In this document: piece after piece, positions 23,777 through 37,007 of the stretch
Position numbering within the stretch: position 1 is the first letter of the stretch
How the letters are laid out: the number at the start of each line of letters is the position of its first letter
Translations under genes and position numbers: made by a program
Source: Rutidosis leptorrhynchoides
Taxonomy: Eukaryota; Streptophyta; Magnoliopsida; Asterales; Asteraceae
Assembly (NCBI RefSeq): GCF_046630445.1
Contig: NC_092342.1
Location: 86,125,001-86,189,000, forward strand
DNA: 64,000 bases
Reading direction: 5' to 3'
The notes under the pieces: model-generated
The model's input: the letters and a program-made list of their open reading frames with translations, nothing else
The model's database searches: none
What the model was told of the DNA's origin: nothing

Positions 23777-26700
23777 TTATGAGTCTGCGGTGGGTTTGGA
23801 TTCGAAGAATTTGGCGACAGCTTGGTAAAGATTTTCTTCTTGAAACGGCTTTGATACGTACCCATCCATACCACTTTTTTGGCACTCTTCGAATGTAGCA
23901 TGGATTACGTCAGCTGTCATGGCTAGTATCGGCAAATGCCACTCTTTGGTCCGGTTGTCACATGAGCCGTTCAACGTACCATCTGATCGTTGCTCGTTTG
24001 CTTGGGTCTCCATCAATCGAATAAGACGTGTAGCCTCGAAACTGAAATTTAGTCAAATATATTAGTATTGCTTACTTGATTAAAAAATTTTGAAAGTTGA
24101 TACAAAATTACTTGCCTCAAACAGAAATCAACTACTCAGCAATGTGTCTTAACATTATTGTTTCGGTTTGTCCCGGAATAAGTGTCCACTTTCATATTAC
24201 AACCAATCAAACTCGTTTTTAAATCGTAAATGTGATTGTATCAAGGGTGTAAAATTCGTGAGACGGTAAAATGAGTCAGTCGGATTAAGGTTGCAAAGAT
24301 CGCTACTCGGGGGCGCTACTCGGGGGAACTCGGTCGGAACATTTTAGGGAGTACTCGGCAACTCGGATAGTACTCGGATATTGACCAAGATTGATTTTGA
24401 CGGATTTTGGCCAACTTCTGATCAATTTCGATTGATTTTCTAAGTAATCCCAACTTTTGACCGATACGGCGATACCCAAGCTTGACCAAGTACTCACCGA
24501 GTAATTCCGAGTTCTGCAACATTGTTCGGGACCTTAAAAAGTCTAATCAGTTGACTCAGGGACTAATCGGTTGAGGCGACTGACTTATGCAACACTGTAC
24601 GGTATTTTGTTGGTTAGTGATGATTGCGCAGATTTTAAAGTGTGCATTTTTACCAAAGAGCCAATGGCTTGGTGGTATCGAGGTCACCCTTACAACCTTG
24701 AGGTTGAGGTTGACATTTCGTGGGGTATATATTCGTGTTAGTATTAGGTGGGTGTGTAAGTTTGCCTTTCAAAAAAAAGTGTGCATTTTTAAAGTTTGCC
24801 TATCGCGTGCAATTTTCTCAATTATAAACAAGTATCGATACGTACCCATCCATTTCCGGCATTTGAATATCCATGAAACACGCATCGAAACCATGCGGAA
24901 TTTGAAGAAGATCAAGTGCAGCTTTTCCGCTATCTGCACACTCGACTTGAGCCCCAAACTTCTTGAGTGCACCGGCCGCAACCCTACGGTTAACCCTATT
25001 GTCATCGACCACCAATATTTTCTTCCCACAGAGCAAACTTTTAAGATACAACGAACCGTTTTTACCCTGTTCCACCTTTTTCGTTCCTAGTACTTGTTGA
25101 AGACAAGCTGCAACCATACTCGCTCTCAACGGTTTCATAATCAACGTGTCGGAAAATCCCGCTTCTTTCGCTTTATCGAATTCACGGCTCGTTATATTCG
25201 TTGCAAGAAGGATCAATTTCGGTGATTTTAAAACGTCCCCGTTTTGTCTAACGTCAAAACGGATCTTGCTCAATTCGTCACTCGATAACCACACGTCTTT
25301 CTCAACGAGAATCATGTCCGGTTGTTTAGAAACCGAAACCACGTTTCGTATGCTATTGACGATCTCCACAAGAACACCTAAGCGTTTCAAATGGTATCTC
25401 GTTACAGCAGCTCGAACGGGTTTTGAATCAACGATCGTTGCTTTCAACCCTTTAAAAGCAGTCGGCAGATCGTCATAAAGTGATCTTTTAAGATCAGTAA
25501 TCTTGTTACTATTGCACTGGTTAAAAACAACTGTAAAAGAAAACGTGCTACCGATTTGAGGTCGGCTAACGAAGCTAATTTGACCACCCATAAGCTCAAC
25601 CAAACACTTACTAATACTCAATCCGATCCCGGTCCCACCATAATGTCTAGATGTTGAGCTGTCAGCTTGCATGAACGGCATGAAAATGTGTTCTTGAGCA
25701 TGTAATGGGATCCCGATTCCCGTGTCTTCAACCGACACCATTAAACTGACATTCTGTGACGTCATGTCTGATGTCATCACTTGAAACGGGAACTCATCAT
25801 CTGCGATTAAATGCTTAAATTTTTCCCAATTGTTTCGGTCATCGACTGCTTGACGACCACTTAACGTTTTGAATCCTCCATTTATACCAATCTCGGGTTT
25901 TGCATCTTGTACAGCTTTAGCATGCTCAGTAAGATGAACTTGAACAAATATATGTCCTTGTTCTGTAAACTGTCAAAAATTCACGTACTTTAATTTATAT
26001 TTAAACGATATAAATTGAAGACAAAACTTCAAAAATAGTCCCTGTGGTTTGTCAAAAAGATCAGGTTTCATCCTTAAGCTTTCTTTTAATCATGGATAGT
26101 CCTGTGGTTTGCACTTCTTGAAAGGATATTCTATGTGTCAAACGGTTGTTAACTCTTTCCGTTAAAAAGTTTTGGGACGAAACCTGATATTTTCGACAAA
26201 CCACGGGGACTATCATTGAAGTTTTGTCTAAATTGAATCAAATTAACAAATTTGGCTTACTTTAACAGAATTTCCGACAAGATTCGTGATTACTTGTCTA
26301 AATCTTCCAGGATCGCCCATCACAATTTGCGGAACTTTATCAGATACAAAAACAGCCAACTTCGATTTCCATAGAGAATAAAATCAGATAATCTGAAAAG
26401 AAAAAAAACAAAGAGATACAAGTGACTAAAATATGTTAACATTTCAATACCTCGATTCCTTTATTGCGAGACTTTTCGGAAAACAACGAAAGAACATCAT
26501 CCAATATAGATCGAATATCAAACGGGACAGCTTCCAATTCCAACTTCCCGGCTTCGATTTTGGCTCGATCAAGCACTTCATTTATTAAGGTGATCAACGC
26601 TCGCCCACATGCTTCGGCTGTTTGAGCATAATCTCGTTGCGGTGAACTTAAATCCGTATCTAGAAGTAAAGCAAGCATCCCAAGAATACCATTCATAGGA

Positions 26701-29700
26701 GTCCGGATTTCATGTGAAACAGTAGCAAGAAACTAGCATTTGAAACAAATGTAGATCAATTAATATCTTGGGTTTATAGCTACAGAGTGCATGCAACTTT
26801 ACACCTTTTACTACTGTACATATCGAACTTTGAAACCTTCTATTGTACATGTTTAAGTTTTAAATCGTATACCGTATGCATTTAACTTAAGGCGTGTTTA
26901 GTTTTCGCTTAATGATCTGTTGTACAGCTCTTACGTCAGTAAGTGTAATTGTTGTTTCTTTGTGACTTAATTTGTCACTTAATCTGAAAAATGGTTTGTT
27001 TGTAGGTGACATAAAAAACAGAAACCTCTTCCCATACAGAGGCATATTAATACCGTTTTAATCACACTTACTATTGTATACGTGTATAAAACTTACAATA
27101 ACTCTTTAGTATATGTAGCCAAAAAAACAATAGACGGTTTAAAACTTGAATACGTACAATAGGAGGTTTTGAAATTGGATGCATACTAGGGTGTAAAGTT
27201 CGTTACATTACCAAACCATAAACCCTAACATCTTTTAATTTAAAGTATATAAATAACAAAGAATTTGTGAACGCATTAAGGTTTAAGAACCTGCGATTTG
27301 GCGACATCAGCAGCTTCAGCTCGAACTTTCAACTGCTGCATTGTATCAAAATCATCTTCAACTTGGACGATATGAATGGCTCCGGTATAAAACATGTAAC
27401 CGACTAATGCAGCAATCACGAAGCCTAAAATTGCTGCCATGATGCCGGTTAGTGAAATAGGTGCCTTATGAAGATATCTACACGTCATCTGGTGCTTCCT
27501 AAATGGATCACCAAAGTCGAGCACGCTGACCCGTGAACGTGACTGGTCACCATCTTGTATTTGGCGACCGTACATAATTAACGGATCTGATGCGTTGGTG
27601 ACATCATAAACCTTAACTATGATCTCCTGGTTTCCTGCAAGCTGACCGAGCAGGTTTTCAACAAGTGACTCGACATCAAAGGCTCCCCCAAGATATCTGT
27701 TCATAAATTCATCCAATTTATTCACATTAAATTAACAGACAAACTCCTATAAACTTTTCTTTAAATAAATTTAATAAAAAAAACAAATTTGAGTGATGTT
27801 GCAAGTGGTGGGAGATTTAATTTTCAAAAAGGTAAATGGCACCACAAAGGTACCCAACTAAATCAATGTTTCATAAATTTTGGTACATTCAAGGTTGTAA
27901 AAAGTCGCTACTCGGGGTGTACTCGGTCGGGACTTTTCAGGGAGACTTGGATGTTGACCAAGTTTGACCTTGACCGACTTTGACCTTTTTGACCGATTTT
28001 CCAGTAATCCCTAGTTTTGGCCAAGTTTGACAGATTTTTGTCCAAGATTGACCAAGTTTAAAACTCAAGATTGACCCTAAAGCATAACATACTAAAGAAG
28101 AATCTGTTGATCCAAACTTGCATTAACCAGCTTGCAACAATAGTATCATCAGTTCCAAAACGTAAATTCAAAGCTTCCCAAAAAGAAAAGTTTTAATACC
28201 CAGCGGTAGCTTCAATGCGATCTCGGACAGACGCATTTGGGGGGAGTTTCGATTTGTAAACCGGAATGGTCAAAACTACTCCAAGATGATGTGAACCCAA
28301 GAGCTTAAACGGGCTAGTTAGCACTGCTTTCCCAGTTGACCGCGCCCTTAAAATATTCTCTCGATCCTCCTGTTATCAAATAAAGATCGACTCTTTTTTA
28401 GGTTTAAATGAAATACTCATATACCCATATTGAAATAGTGAATTATAATCGATAAAGTTAACGAATTTCACCTCGCCTGACATCATATCCACCAGATTGA
28501 GGTAAGAAACTGTTTCTTGAGCGAAAATTACGGGTGCGTACTCGTCGCGTTGAGGTGACGGTTCCTTGTCGGCCATTGTTCGTATGGTCCCACCGTGTTC
28601 TCTTTCGAATTCGTCCCTCTCGAAATTCATTAACCTTGGTGCGTATGCAACTCCACTCAATAAAGGTCTCTCAAATGCTGTTCTGGCTGTATACTCTGCA
28701 AATGTTTCCTGCAATACCCAAAATATGAATATGATCTGTATATTATATAAAAAATATATCATAATCAGCTTGATTTCTTATTAGTGAAACAAAAAGGTAA
28801 CTCCTTTTCTCATCAGGAAAAAGGTTAAAGGGAGCCAATTAGAAAGCTTTCTAGTATTTTCTATTTGACTTTGACTTATTGAAGTCAAAAAAACTAAGTT
28901 ACCAATTTTAGATCTGATATGAACTATAAAGAGTTGCAAAAAACAATTGATACTTTATATAATCAAATTCATACCAAGGTGATAAAAAAAAACAGATAAC
29001 TAGATGTGTTCAATATGTAACAATGCACATCAATTTAGAAAAAGACTTTGTTGCTTCCTGCACAAATATGTTTTATTGAATTCCCACAATTTAATAAAGA
29101 AAACAAACACTGAAAGCTCAAAACTTTGAAGCTGAAAAATCTTGAAAAGACACAGAAAAGAAAACTTAGTAACAAATAAACAAAATCTCAACCAAGAATT
29201 GAACTTAATTGATGAATCTTTGGTGGGTTACCTTCAATTTTAAAAATAAGGTAAATTTACAAATATAATCAAAATAAAATTTTTTTTTTTTTTTTAGAAT
29301 AGGGAGACCCCAGTTATAAAATATGCCCAGCTGAAAATTTTGATTCATGAATTACCCTAGAAAAAGGGGAAAAACTCACAAATATAGTAGTTGCAAACAA
29401 ACATAAAAGCTAAAATGCTGAGGGTTATAAAGAAAAAAAAATAGATACCTGATCTATAACTGATGGATTCTTGAAATAATGAAAAGTAGAAACCAAAACA
29501 GCAAGAGCATGAACATGATTAACACAAACACTAAATTGATCTTGTAACATTCTTGCCCTTTGATCACACATACTCACCAACCCTTCTTCAATTCTTTGTT
29601 GATGCCCTGCATCTATCCATCTATAAATATAAATAGCACCAAACCCAAACACAATTATCCATAATGCTAAGTATTTCTTTTGATTTGTTCTTGGTATATA

Positions 29701-29787
29701 TGATCTGTACTCTCTTTTTGTACTCAAATTTTGCTCATTTAAAGTTACTGCTACTAAGTGATGATGCCCTTGCATTTTTGCACCCAT
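23777..29787 (-). CDS. AHK4: Cytokinin receptor hybrid histidine kinase (AHK4/CRE1/WOL-like)
   Basis: Eight exons on the minus strand: 29449-29787, 28472-28708, 28200-28369, 27291-27696, 26451-26732, 26261-26359, 24846-25969, 23777-24041. All seven introns are GT-AG and the join is 974 codons including the stop (973 aa). The ATG has AAAATGG context with an in-frame TGA 9 nt upstream. Membrane segments at about 40-57 and 332-354 enclose an extracellular CHASE domain (cytokinin binding). Kinase: phospho-accepting His391 in [14 protein letters not shown] box ([16 protein letters not shown]), G boxes DTGIGIP and GGTGIGLS. A degenerate receiver-like segment follows, then a receiver with Asp833/834, phospho-acceptor Asp878 ([11 protein letters not shown]) and Lys950. 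It senses cytokinin, probably at the ER, and feeds phosphate to HPt proteins. AHK4 is favoured over AHK2/3 by N-terminal and CHASE wording; the protein is shorter than the Arabidopsis form (over 1050 aa). All catalytic residues are kept. Confidence 0.95.
24290..24595. mobile_element. MITE-like repeat in the last AHK4-like intron
   Basis: Contains repeated CTACTCGG/ACTCGG motifs and TTGACC stretches. The ends GGTTGCAAAGATCGCTACTC and (reverse) AGTGTTGCATAAGTCAGTCGC are similar, suggesting imperfect terminal inverted repeats. A related copy is in the third intron (27893-28070). Family not identified. Confidence 0.5.
26019..26229. mobile_element. MITE in the sixth AHK4-like intron
   Basis: 211 bp with terminal inverted repeats of about 35 bp. 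The left arm starts AGACAAAACTTCAA and contains TAGTCCCTGTGGTTTGTC; the right arm is its near-perfect complement, ending AGTTTTGTCT. The direct repeat AAATTGA lies exactly on both sides (26012-26018, 26230-26236). The 'TAGTCCCTGTGGTTTG' type is a familiar plant MITE, often considered Mutator-related; that assignment is from memory. Confidence 0.8.
26795..27200. mobile_element. Long-arm inverted repeat (MITE-like) in the fourth AHK4-like intron
   Basis: Arms 26795-26870 and 27122-27200 are inverted copies of each other (AACTTTACACC..., CTATTGTAC, AAGTTTTAAA in one; GGTGTAAAGTT, GTACAATAG, TTTAAAACTT in the other). The ~250-bp centre includes GGCGTGTTTAGTTTTCGC, which may be the end of a second nested element. 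No clean target duplication found. Confidence 0.65.
27893..28070. repeat. Second copy of the CTACTCGG repeat, third intron
   Basis: GGTTGTAAAAAGTCGCTACTCGG followed by ACTCGGTCGGGAC and TTGACC stretches, similar to 24290-24450 and apparently truncated on the right. Two introns of one gene thus hold the same repeat family. Confidence 0.6.
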
Positions 29788-30560
29788 TTTTCTTCACTTC
29801 TCAAGTTTGTTTTCCCTTTTCCTTTGTTTTTGATGTTATTTTCTTGAACACTTCATGTCCAGAAATAATAAAGTTGGGACCTTTTTTTTTTTATACAGAG
29901 AACTTTTTCAGGAAAATATAAAGTTTTCCCAAAACCAAATTATTGCAACATTGTTTTGTGTGATTTTAGTCAAGAAAACACATAACCCAATAAAACCCAC
30001 TAAGAGAAAGAAAAAAAAAAAAAAACACAAAAAGGGTATAATACTACTAAAAGAATTAGTACTACTAAATTAACTTAAGAGGGAACAAGCATGGGTTATG
30101 TTTGCAGCCCTAAAAAGTTGCAGAAAAAAGCTCAAATTCCAAAGGAACTTTGTGTTAAGAAATGTAACAATTAAAACCCTAACAAAAATTAAAACACTTT
30201 ATGTATCCAGAGGCGTGAAGGAAGGAGACAAAGACTAGCACATTCACTGATTCTATGTAATCTTAATAAAAAAGATAAAAATTTATATAAAAGTAAAATA
30301 AAGAATTCAAATAAAATCTAAGACAATTTAGAAGATAATTGACCAGCAAAGCAAAGAGACAGACCCACCGAAAACAAGTTGTAATTTGTTAGTGTGTAAT
30401 GTGTCTGTGTTTAAACTATATAAACAGAAGTTGTTTAATTAATAATGGAGGGGTAGAATAAATAAATTGAGGAAAATTAATAATAACAAGATAAAATAAA
30501 TAATGTGATAATTAAATAAAAAGAAGGATGTATTTGGCTACCTTACTTTATAAAGCAACT
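29788..30560 (-). promoter_or_regulatory. 5' UTR and promoter region of the AHK4-like gene
   Basis: Upstream sequence of the minus-strand gene. It is AT-rich with homopolymer runs (29882-29892, 30009-30024). A TATA-like stretch sits at 30417-30424 (minus TTTATATA). Transcription start and any leader intron cannot be placed from sequence alone. Confidence 0.35.
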
Positions 30561-31999
30561 GAATCGAATTTTCAGGATTTTTCAAAGATACGCTCTTGTC
30601 CCCCTCCTATTTTTATCTTTCAGTAAAAACATACCATAAAACAAACAAAATCTTTTTTTTACCTTCACTCAAAATTTGATTAATTGTAGACAGAAAGAAC
30701 ATCAACCACAAAGAAGAAAAATAAATCTAGGGTTGTTGATCAAAATGCCTAATTTTTCACCTAACTAAAAGGATTCGTCATAAATAAAAAAAGAAATTGT
30801 CAAAATGCTCTCGCAACTTTGCGACTCGTGTGTTTTCCTTGTTTTCCCGAGGAATTTTAAGTCCCGATCCGAGACTTAGACGCATGAACGAGACCACAAG
30901 TGTCGCTTAGTCGCACGGTCTCCTTGTGACTCATTGTGTTTTATGCGTCATGAGCACTTCGTGTACGAGTCGCATGGCTCGCAAAGTCGACCTTGAGACC
31001 GACGTGTACTTTATCATGATAAAATTTTAGATAAGATTTTCTGGCAATTCTTGAATTTTTAAGATAAGGTTTTGTACTTTATTTTGACCAATATTTCACT
31101 AAGATTACAAAAACATTCAATTGGCAATACATACATTTTACTCATGCACTTTCATCATTTTTAAACACAACATTCAACCAATTCATTTTCAACAAAATTT
31201 TAGAATTTACACTACGTTCCAGTTACGATCATAGCTTTAAGTTCTAGAGGAGCCTTTCAATACATTAATAACAGTCTTGTTTGATTTACTGCTTTAGAAT
31301 TCCTATAAAACTCCCAATTTCTCCTGAAAAACCGATGAATTGCAAAAATTTGCTAGCTAGCGTTATTATAAAGTTAAATATGAAATTTAGTTCAACTTCC
31401 TCCGTTTGTATGAAATATATTAATTGATATTACGGATGATCCTGGAAATTTTAGTAAATTCTTGGATTACACTATTAGAAATGCGCCAATAGAACTGTAT
31501 CTTCTCAAGAAAGTTAATAATATAAGTTCTGTGATTGTGATTGGTAGTATCAAACTTAGTACCAATAGTAGTGGAAATAACTCATCCCCAACATATGAAC
31601 TTGACTATCAATCAACAAGTAACCATGTCACTAAATCGCAACGTATGGGGAAGATCATTATAAGAATAAAAATTTGAATGCCCATTTGAGCCGATTGTTA
31701 AAGATTCGGAGGGGGGGATAATGAAGTTGTTGCACCGGTACACAAAGACATATTTTGGAATACGCCGCCATTACTTGCAGAAAACATGCTCGAAAATAAG
31801 CTAATTCCGCAACTAAGTTATCAAATATCTGAATTGATTAATGTGGGAAAAAATTTGAGTGTAAATAGGAATTTTTGTGGCATCAAGCCCGTTAAGACCG
31901 AAATATCTAGGTACATCAAAAGTATGTGTATTGCCCAATTGTCAGTAGAAACTTAGTGCGTACAAATCACTGCTTTGTAGCAGCTTTAAGGTTAACAAG
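30561..31999. other. Intergenic DNA, possible MULE 5' part
   Basis: 30780-31020 is a GC-richer patch with repeated GCGACTCGTG/GAGTCGCA-like words in both orientations and no coding sense. From about 31440 open fragments (31462-31677) may belong to the N-terminal part of the MULE pseudogene that follows, but no DNA-binding domain is readable. Confidence 0.4.
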
Positions 32000-32623
32000 T
32001 TGGTTTATATACATACTTGCTCAGAACACGAATATTAGGAAACAACAAGCATGCAAACAAAAAGGTCTCGGGTCACATTTTGATGAATGGTATGAAGTTA
32101 GCAAACAACGTGTATAAAGGAAAGGAAATACAAATTGATATTAATGAGAGGTTTAAGGTAAGCATATCGTACCACCAGGTTTTAGGGGAAAAGTGTGAAG
32201 CTATAAATATGCTTCGCGGCAGTATGATTGACTCTTTTCGGATGCACCCCATGTACCTTCGTAACATTAAAATAGCCAATCTCGGAACACATACGAATCT
32301 CGTCACATGTGGAAAAAGTAAGTTCATGATGTGTTACGTTTCTATATGGGGTTGTGTAAATAATTCGATAAACATTGTGTGAATGATATATATGTTAGGT
32401 AATAACTTTGTATTCCCTGGAGATCTGTACATTTGTCAACTCTATATGGCCCATAATCATCATTGATGGTGCGAATTTAAACGGTGGGTATATGGGAACC
32501 AACCTGGTTGTCATCGCAATGGATGGGAATAACCAAATTGGACTTGGTGGTGGCGAAACAATCGACCATTGGTCATTGTTATTGGGAAACCAACGACACC
32601 ATCTTCAATCCGAGGGTATGGAT
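32000..32623 (+). pseudogene. MULE (MuDR-type) transposase pseudogene, left fragment
   Basis: Reads in shifting frames. 32064-32330 gives a segment of the plant MULE pattern (ISYHQVLGEKCEAINMLRGS, then SFRMHPMYL and ANLGTHTNLV). 32441-32560 gives the start of the DDE core (WPIIIIDGANLNGGYMGTNL, then VVIAMDGNNQI). Stops and shifts separate these blocks. The frame is broken at 32623 by the Gypsy insertion and resumes at 46073, with the target TGGAT duplicated. MULE transposases cut and paste DNA with long terminal inverted repeats; no such ends were found here. Confidence 0.8.
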
Positions 32624-35600
32624 TGTAGTGACCCGAACTTTTCCATGTTTATATATATTAATTGAGATTAATATTTACATGATTAAATGTTTCCAACATG
32701 TTAAGCAATCAAACTTGTTAAGACTTGATTAATTAAAATATGTTTCATATAGACAATTGACCACCCAAGTTGACCGGTGATTCACGAACGTTAAAACTTG
32801 TAAAAACTATACGATGACATATATATGGTTATATATATAGTTAACATGTTTTTATTATAAGTATGTATCTCATTAGGTATTTTAACAATGAGTTATATAC
32901 ATAAAAATGAGATTATTAATTTAAGAAACTCGAAAACGATATATATAACGATTATCGTTATAACAACGTCTTACTAGGTACATATGAATCATATTAAGAT
33001 ATTAATACACTTGGTTAATTATGTTAAATGATAAGTAAATATATTATTAAGTGTATTAACAATGAAATACATATGTAAAAATAAGACTACTAACTTAATG
33101 ATTTCGAAACGAGACATATATGTAACGATTATCGTTGTAACGACATTTAACTGTATATACATCATACTGAGATATATTATATATCATAATATCATGATAA
33201 TATAATAATTTAACATCTCATTTGTTATAATAAACAATGGGTTAACAACATTCAACAAGATCGTTAACCTAAAGGTTTCAAAACAACATTTACATGTAAC
33301 GACTAACGATGACTTAACGACTCAGTTAAAATGTATATACATGTAGTGTTTTAATATGTATTCATACACTTTTTAAAGACTTCAAGACACTTATCAAAAT
33401 ACATCTACTTAACAAAAATGCTTACAATTACATCCTCGTTCAGTTTCATCAACAATTCTACTCGTATGCACCCGTATTCGTACTCGTACAATACACAGCT
33501 TTTAGATGTATGTACTATTGGTATATACACTCCAATGATCAGCTCTTAGCAGCCCATGTGAGTCACCTAACACATGTGGGAACCATCATTTGGCAACTAG
33601 CATGAAATATCTCATAAAATTACAAAAATATGAGTAATCATTCATGACTTATTTACATGAAAACAAAATTACATATCCTTTATATCTAATCCATACACCA
33701 ACGACCAAAAACACCTACAAACACTTTCATTCTTCAATTTTCTTCATCTAATTGATCTCTCTCAAGTTCTATCTTCAAGTTCTAAGTGTTCTTCATATAT
33801 TTTACAAGTTCTAGTTACATAAAATCAAGAATACTTTCAAGTTTGCTAGCTCACTTCCAATCTTGTAAGGTGATCATCCAACCTCAAGAAATCTTTGTTT
33901 CTTACAGTAGGTTATCATTCTAATACAAGGTAATAATCATATTCAAACTTTGGTTCAATTTCTATAACTATAACAATCTTATTTCAAGTGATGATCTTAC
34001 TTGAACTTGTTTTCGTGTCATGATTCTGCTTTAAGAACTTCGAGCCATCCAAGGATCCGTTGAAGCTAGATCCATTTTTCTCTTTTCCAGTAGGTTTATC
34101 CAAGGAACTTAAGGTAGTAATGATGTTCATAACATCATTCGATTCATACATATAAAGCTATCTTATTCGAAGGTTTAAACTTGTAATCACTAGAACATAG
34201 TTTAGTTAATTCTAAACTTGTTCGCAAACAAAAGTTAATCCTTCTAACTTGAATTTTAAAATCAACTAAACACATGTTCTATATCTATATGATATGCAAA
34301 CTTAATGATTTAAAATCTGGAAACACGAAAAACACCGTAAAACCGGATTTACGCCGTCGTAGTAACACCGCGGGCTGTTTTGGGTTAGTTAATTAAAAAC
34401 TATGATAAACTTTGATTTAAAAGTTTTTATTCTGAGAAAATGATTTTTATTATGAACATGAAACTATATCCAAAAATTATGGTTAAACTCAAAGTGGAAG
34501 TATGTTTTCTAAAATGGTCATCTAGACGTCGTTCTTTCGACTGAAATGACTACCTTTACAAAAACAACTTGTAACTTATTTTTCCGACTATAAACCTATA
34601 CTTTTTCTGTTTAGATTCATAAAATATAGTTCAATATGAAACCATAGCAATTTGATTCACTCAAAACGGATTTAAAATGAAGAAGTTATGGGTAAAACAA
34701 GATTGGATAATTTTTCTCATTTTAGCTACGTGAAAATTGGTAACAAATCTATTCCAACCATAACTTAATCAACTTGTATTGTATATTATGTAATCTTGAG
34801 ATACCATAGACACGTATACAATGTTTCGACCTATCATGTCGACACATCTATATATATTTCGGAACAACCATAGACACTCTATATGTGAATGTTGGAGTTA
34901 GCTATACAGGGTTGAGGTTGATTCCAAAATATATATAGTTTGAGTTGTGATCAATACTGAGATACGTATACACTGGGTCGTGGATTGATTCAAGATAATA
35001 TTTATCAATTTATTTCTGTACATCTAACTGTGGACAACTAGTTGTAGGTTACTAACGAGGACAACTGGCTTAATAAACTTAAAACATCAAAATATATTAA
35101 AAGTGTTGTAAATATATTTTGAACATACTTTGATATATATGTATATATTGTTATAGGTTCGTGAATCAACCAGTGGCCAAGTCTTACTTCCCGACGAAGT
35201 AAAAATCTGTGAAAGTGAGTTATAGTCCCACTTTTAAAATCTAATATTTTTGGGATGAGAATACATGCAGGTTTTATAAATGATTTACAAAATAGACACA
35301 AGTACGTGAAACTACATTCTATGGTTGAATTATCGAAATCGAATATGCCCCTTTTTATTAAGTCTGGTAATCTAAGAATTAGGGAACAGACACCCTAATT
35401 GACGCGAATCCTAAAGATAGATCTATTGGGCCTAACAAACCCCATCCAAAGTACCGGATGCTTTAGTACTTCGAAATTTATATCATATCCGAAGGGTGTC
35501 CCGGAATGATGGGGATATTCTTATATATGCATCTTGTTAATGTCGGTTACCAGGTGTTCACCATATGAATGATTTTTATCTCTATGTATGGGATGTATAT

Positions 35601-36050
35601 TGAAATATGAAATCTTGTGGTCTATTATTATGATTTGATATATATAGGTTAAACCTATAACTCACCAACATTTTTTGTTGACGTTTTAAGCATGTTTATT
35701 CTCAGGTGATTATTAAGAGCTTCCGCTGTCGCATACTTAAATAAGGACGAGATTTGGAGTCCATGCTTGTATGATATTGTGTAAAAACTGCATTCAAGAA
35801 ACTTATTTTGTTGTAACATATTTGTATTGTAAACCATTATGTAATGGTCATGTGTAAACAGGATATTTTAGATTATCATTATTTGATAATCTACGTAAAG
35901 CTTTTTAAAACCTTTATCTATGAAATAAAGGTTATGGTTTGTTTTAAAAATGAATGCAGTCTTTGAAAAACGTCTCATATAGAGGTCAAAACCTCGCAAC
36001 GAAATCAATTAATATGGAACGTTTTTAATCAATAAGAACGGGACATTTCA
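32624..36050 (+). repeat. 5' LTR of the Gypsy chromovirus
   Basis: 3427 bp. Its last third (from about 35150) shares conserved blocks with the LTRs of the next two elements: AGGTTCGTGAATC, CCTAATTGACGCGAATCCTA, GTACTTCGAA, GTCGGTTACCA and GCATGTTTATTCTCAGGT (35691-35708). No ORF of note. Confidence 0.93.
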
Positions 36051-36052
36051 GT

Positions 36053-36064
36053 TGGTATCCGAGC
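36053..36064 (+). other. Primer binding site, Gypsy chromovirus
   Basis: TGGTATCCGAGC, one base different from the initiator-tRNA-Met type site TGGTATCAGAGC used by the pol-less Copia-type element and by the related element at 52806. Confidence 0.8.
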
Positions 36065-36259
36065 GTTGGTCTTAGAGAACCAGAATTTTGCATTAGTGTG
36101 TCTTATCGAGTTTGTTAGGATGCATTAGTGAGTCTGGACTTCGACCGTGTTTACTTGAAAAATGATTGCTTAACAAATTTTGTTGGAAACTATATATTTT
36201 TAACATGTGAATATTATGTGATATATTAATCTCTTAACGCGTTTGATATTATGTGATAG

Positions 36260-36871
36260 ATGTCTACCTCTAGAACAAGTCCCATTGACTCACCTAATAA
36301 TAATGAAGAGTCAAATGTAAATTGGAATGATTCGTGGACTGATTCACAAGTTCCCGAAGAGGAATCGGAAGAAGAGTCGGAACCGGAAGAAGAATCAGAA
36401 CCGGAAGAGGAGGAACCGGATGAAGAAATAGAACCGGTGGGGAAAATAATAAAACGGTTAAGTAAAAGAAAATCCTCAACCAACCGACCAAGGTTAATTA
36501 TGGTCAATGGTGTTTTCGCCAAGGAAGCAAAATATTGGGAGGATTACCAATTCTCCGATGAATCGGATTCCGACGAGAATTCCGATGATGTTATAGAAAT
36601 TACCCCAACTGAATTTAAAAAGGCAAAAGAAAATAATAAGGGAAAGGGCATAAAAATAGAGAAATCTAATTCCAACCCCGATGAACTTTATATGTATCGT
36701 CAACCTCCGAAGTCCTTAAGTTGTAACAATGACCCGGGAACCTCTAAACCACCAGGTTTTTCTAAACCAATGTGGAAAATTACGGCTCGTATTGGGGGAA
36801 CATCATATATCCCTAGAAACCTGGCAAAACGAACCAAAACCGAAGAAGAAGAAACGAGCGAGTCGGAATAG
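36260..36871 (+). CDS. Acidic protein of unknown function in the Gypsy cargo slot
   Basis: 203 codons with its own ATG, placed between PBS and gag. Residues about 30-60 are a Glu-rich repeat (EESEPEEESEPEEEEPDEE), followed by a basic patch (KIIKRLSKRKS) and a second acidic Asp/Ser/Glu stretch near 97-112. The C-terminal part has PPGFSKPMWK and a Lys/Arg then Glu-rich tail. No domain recognised; likely disordered and possibly nuclear. It is not Gag. It could be host-derived or an accessory protein of the element. The frame is intact. Confidence 0.6.
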   Translation: MSTSRTSPIDSPNNNEESNVNWNDSWTDSQVPEEESEEESEPEEESEPEEEEPDEEIEPVGKIIKRLSKRKSSTNRPRLIMVNGVFAKEAKYWEDYQFSDESDSDENSDDVIEITPTEFKKAKENNKGKGIKIEKSNSNPDELYMYRQPPKSLSCNNDPGTSKPPGFSKPMWKITARIGGTSYIPRNLAKRTKTEEEETSESE

Positions 36872-37007
36872 GATAGTTGTATTCGTGTGGTGTAATATAT
36901 GTAATATAGTGTGCTTATGCTTTATGATATATGTAAAAATTGCTTGTATTAATAAGTATTTTTTTATGAATCTAACTCTTGTCTATTTTACAGTTTAAAA
37001 ACACAAA

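Noticed and set aside
24587..25478. Plus-strand ORFs of up to 167 codons across the receptor gene
   Set aside because: They lie antisense to AHK4-like exon 7 and its intron and have no domain.
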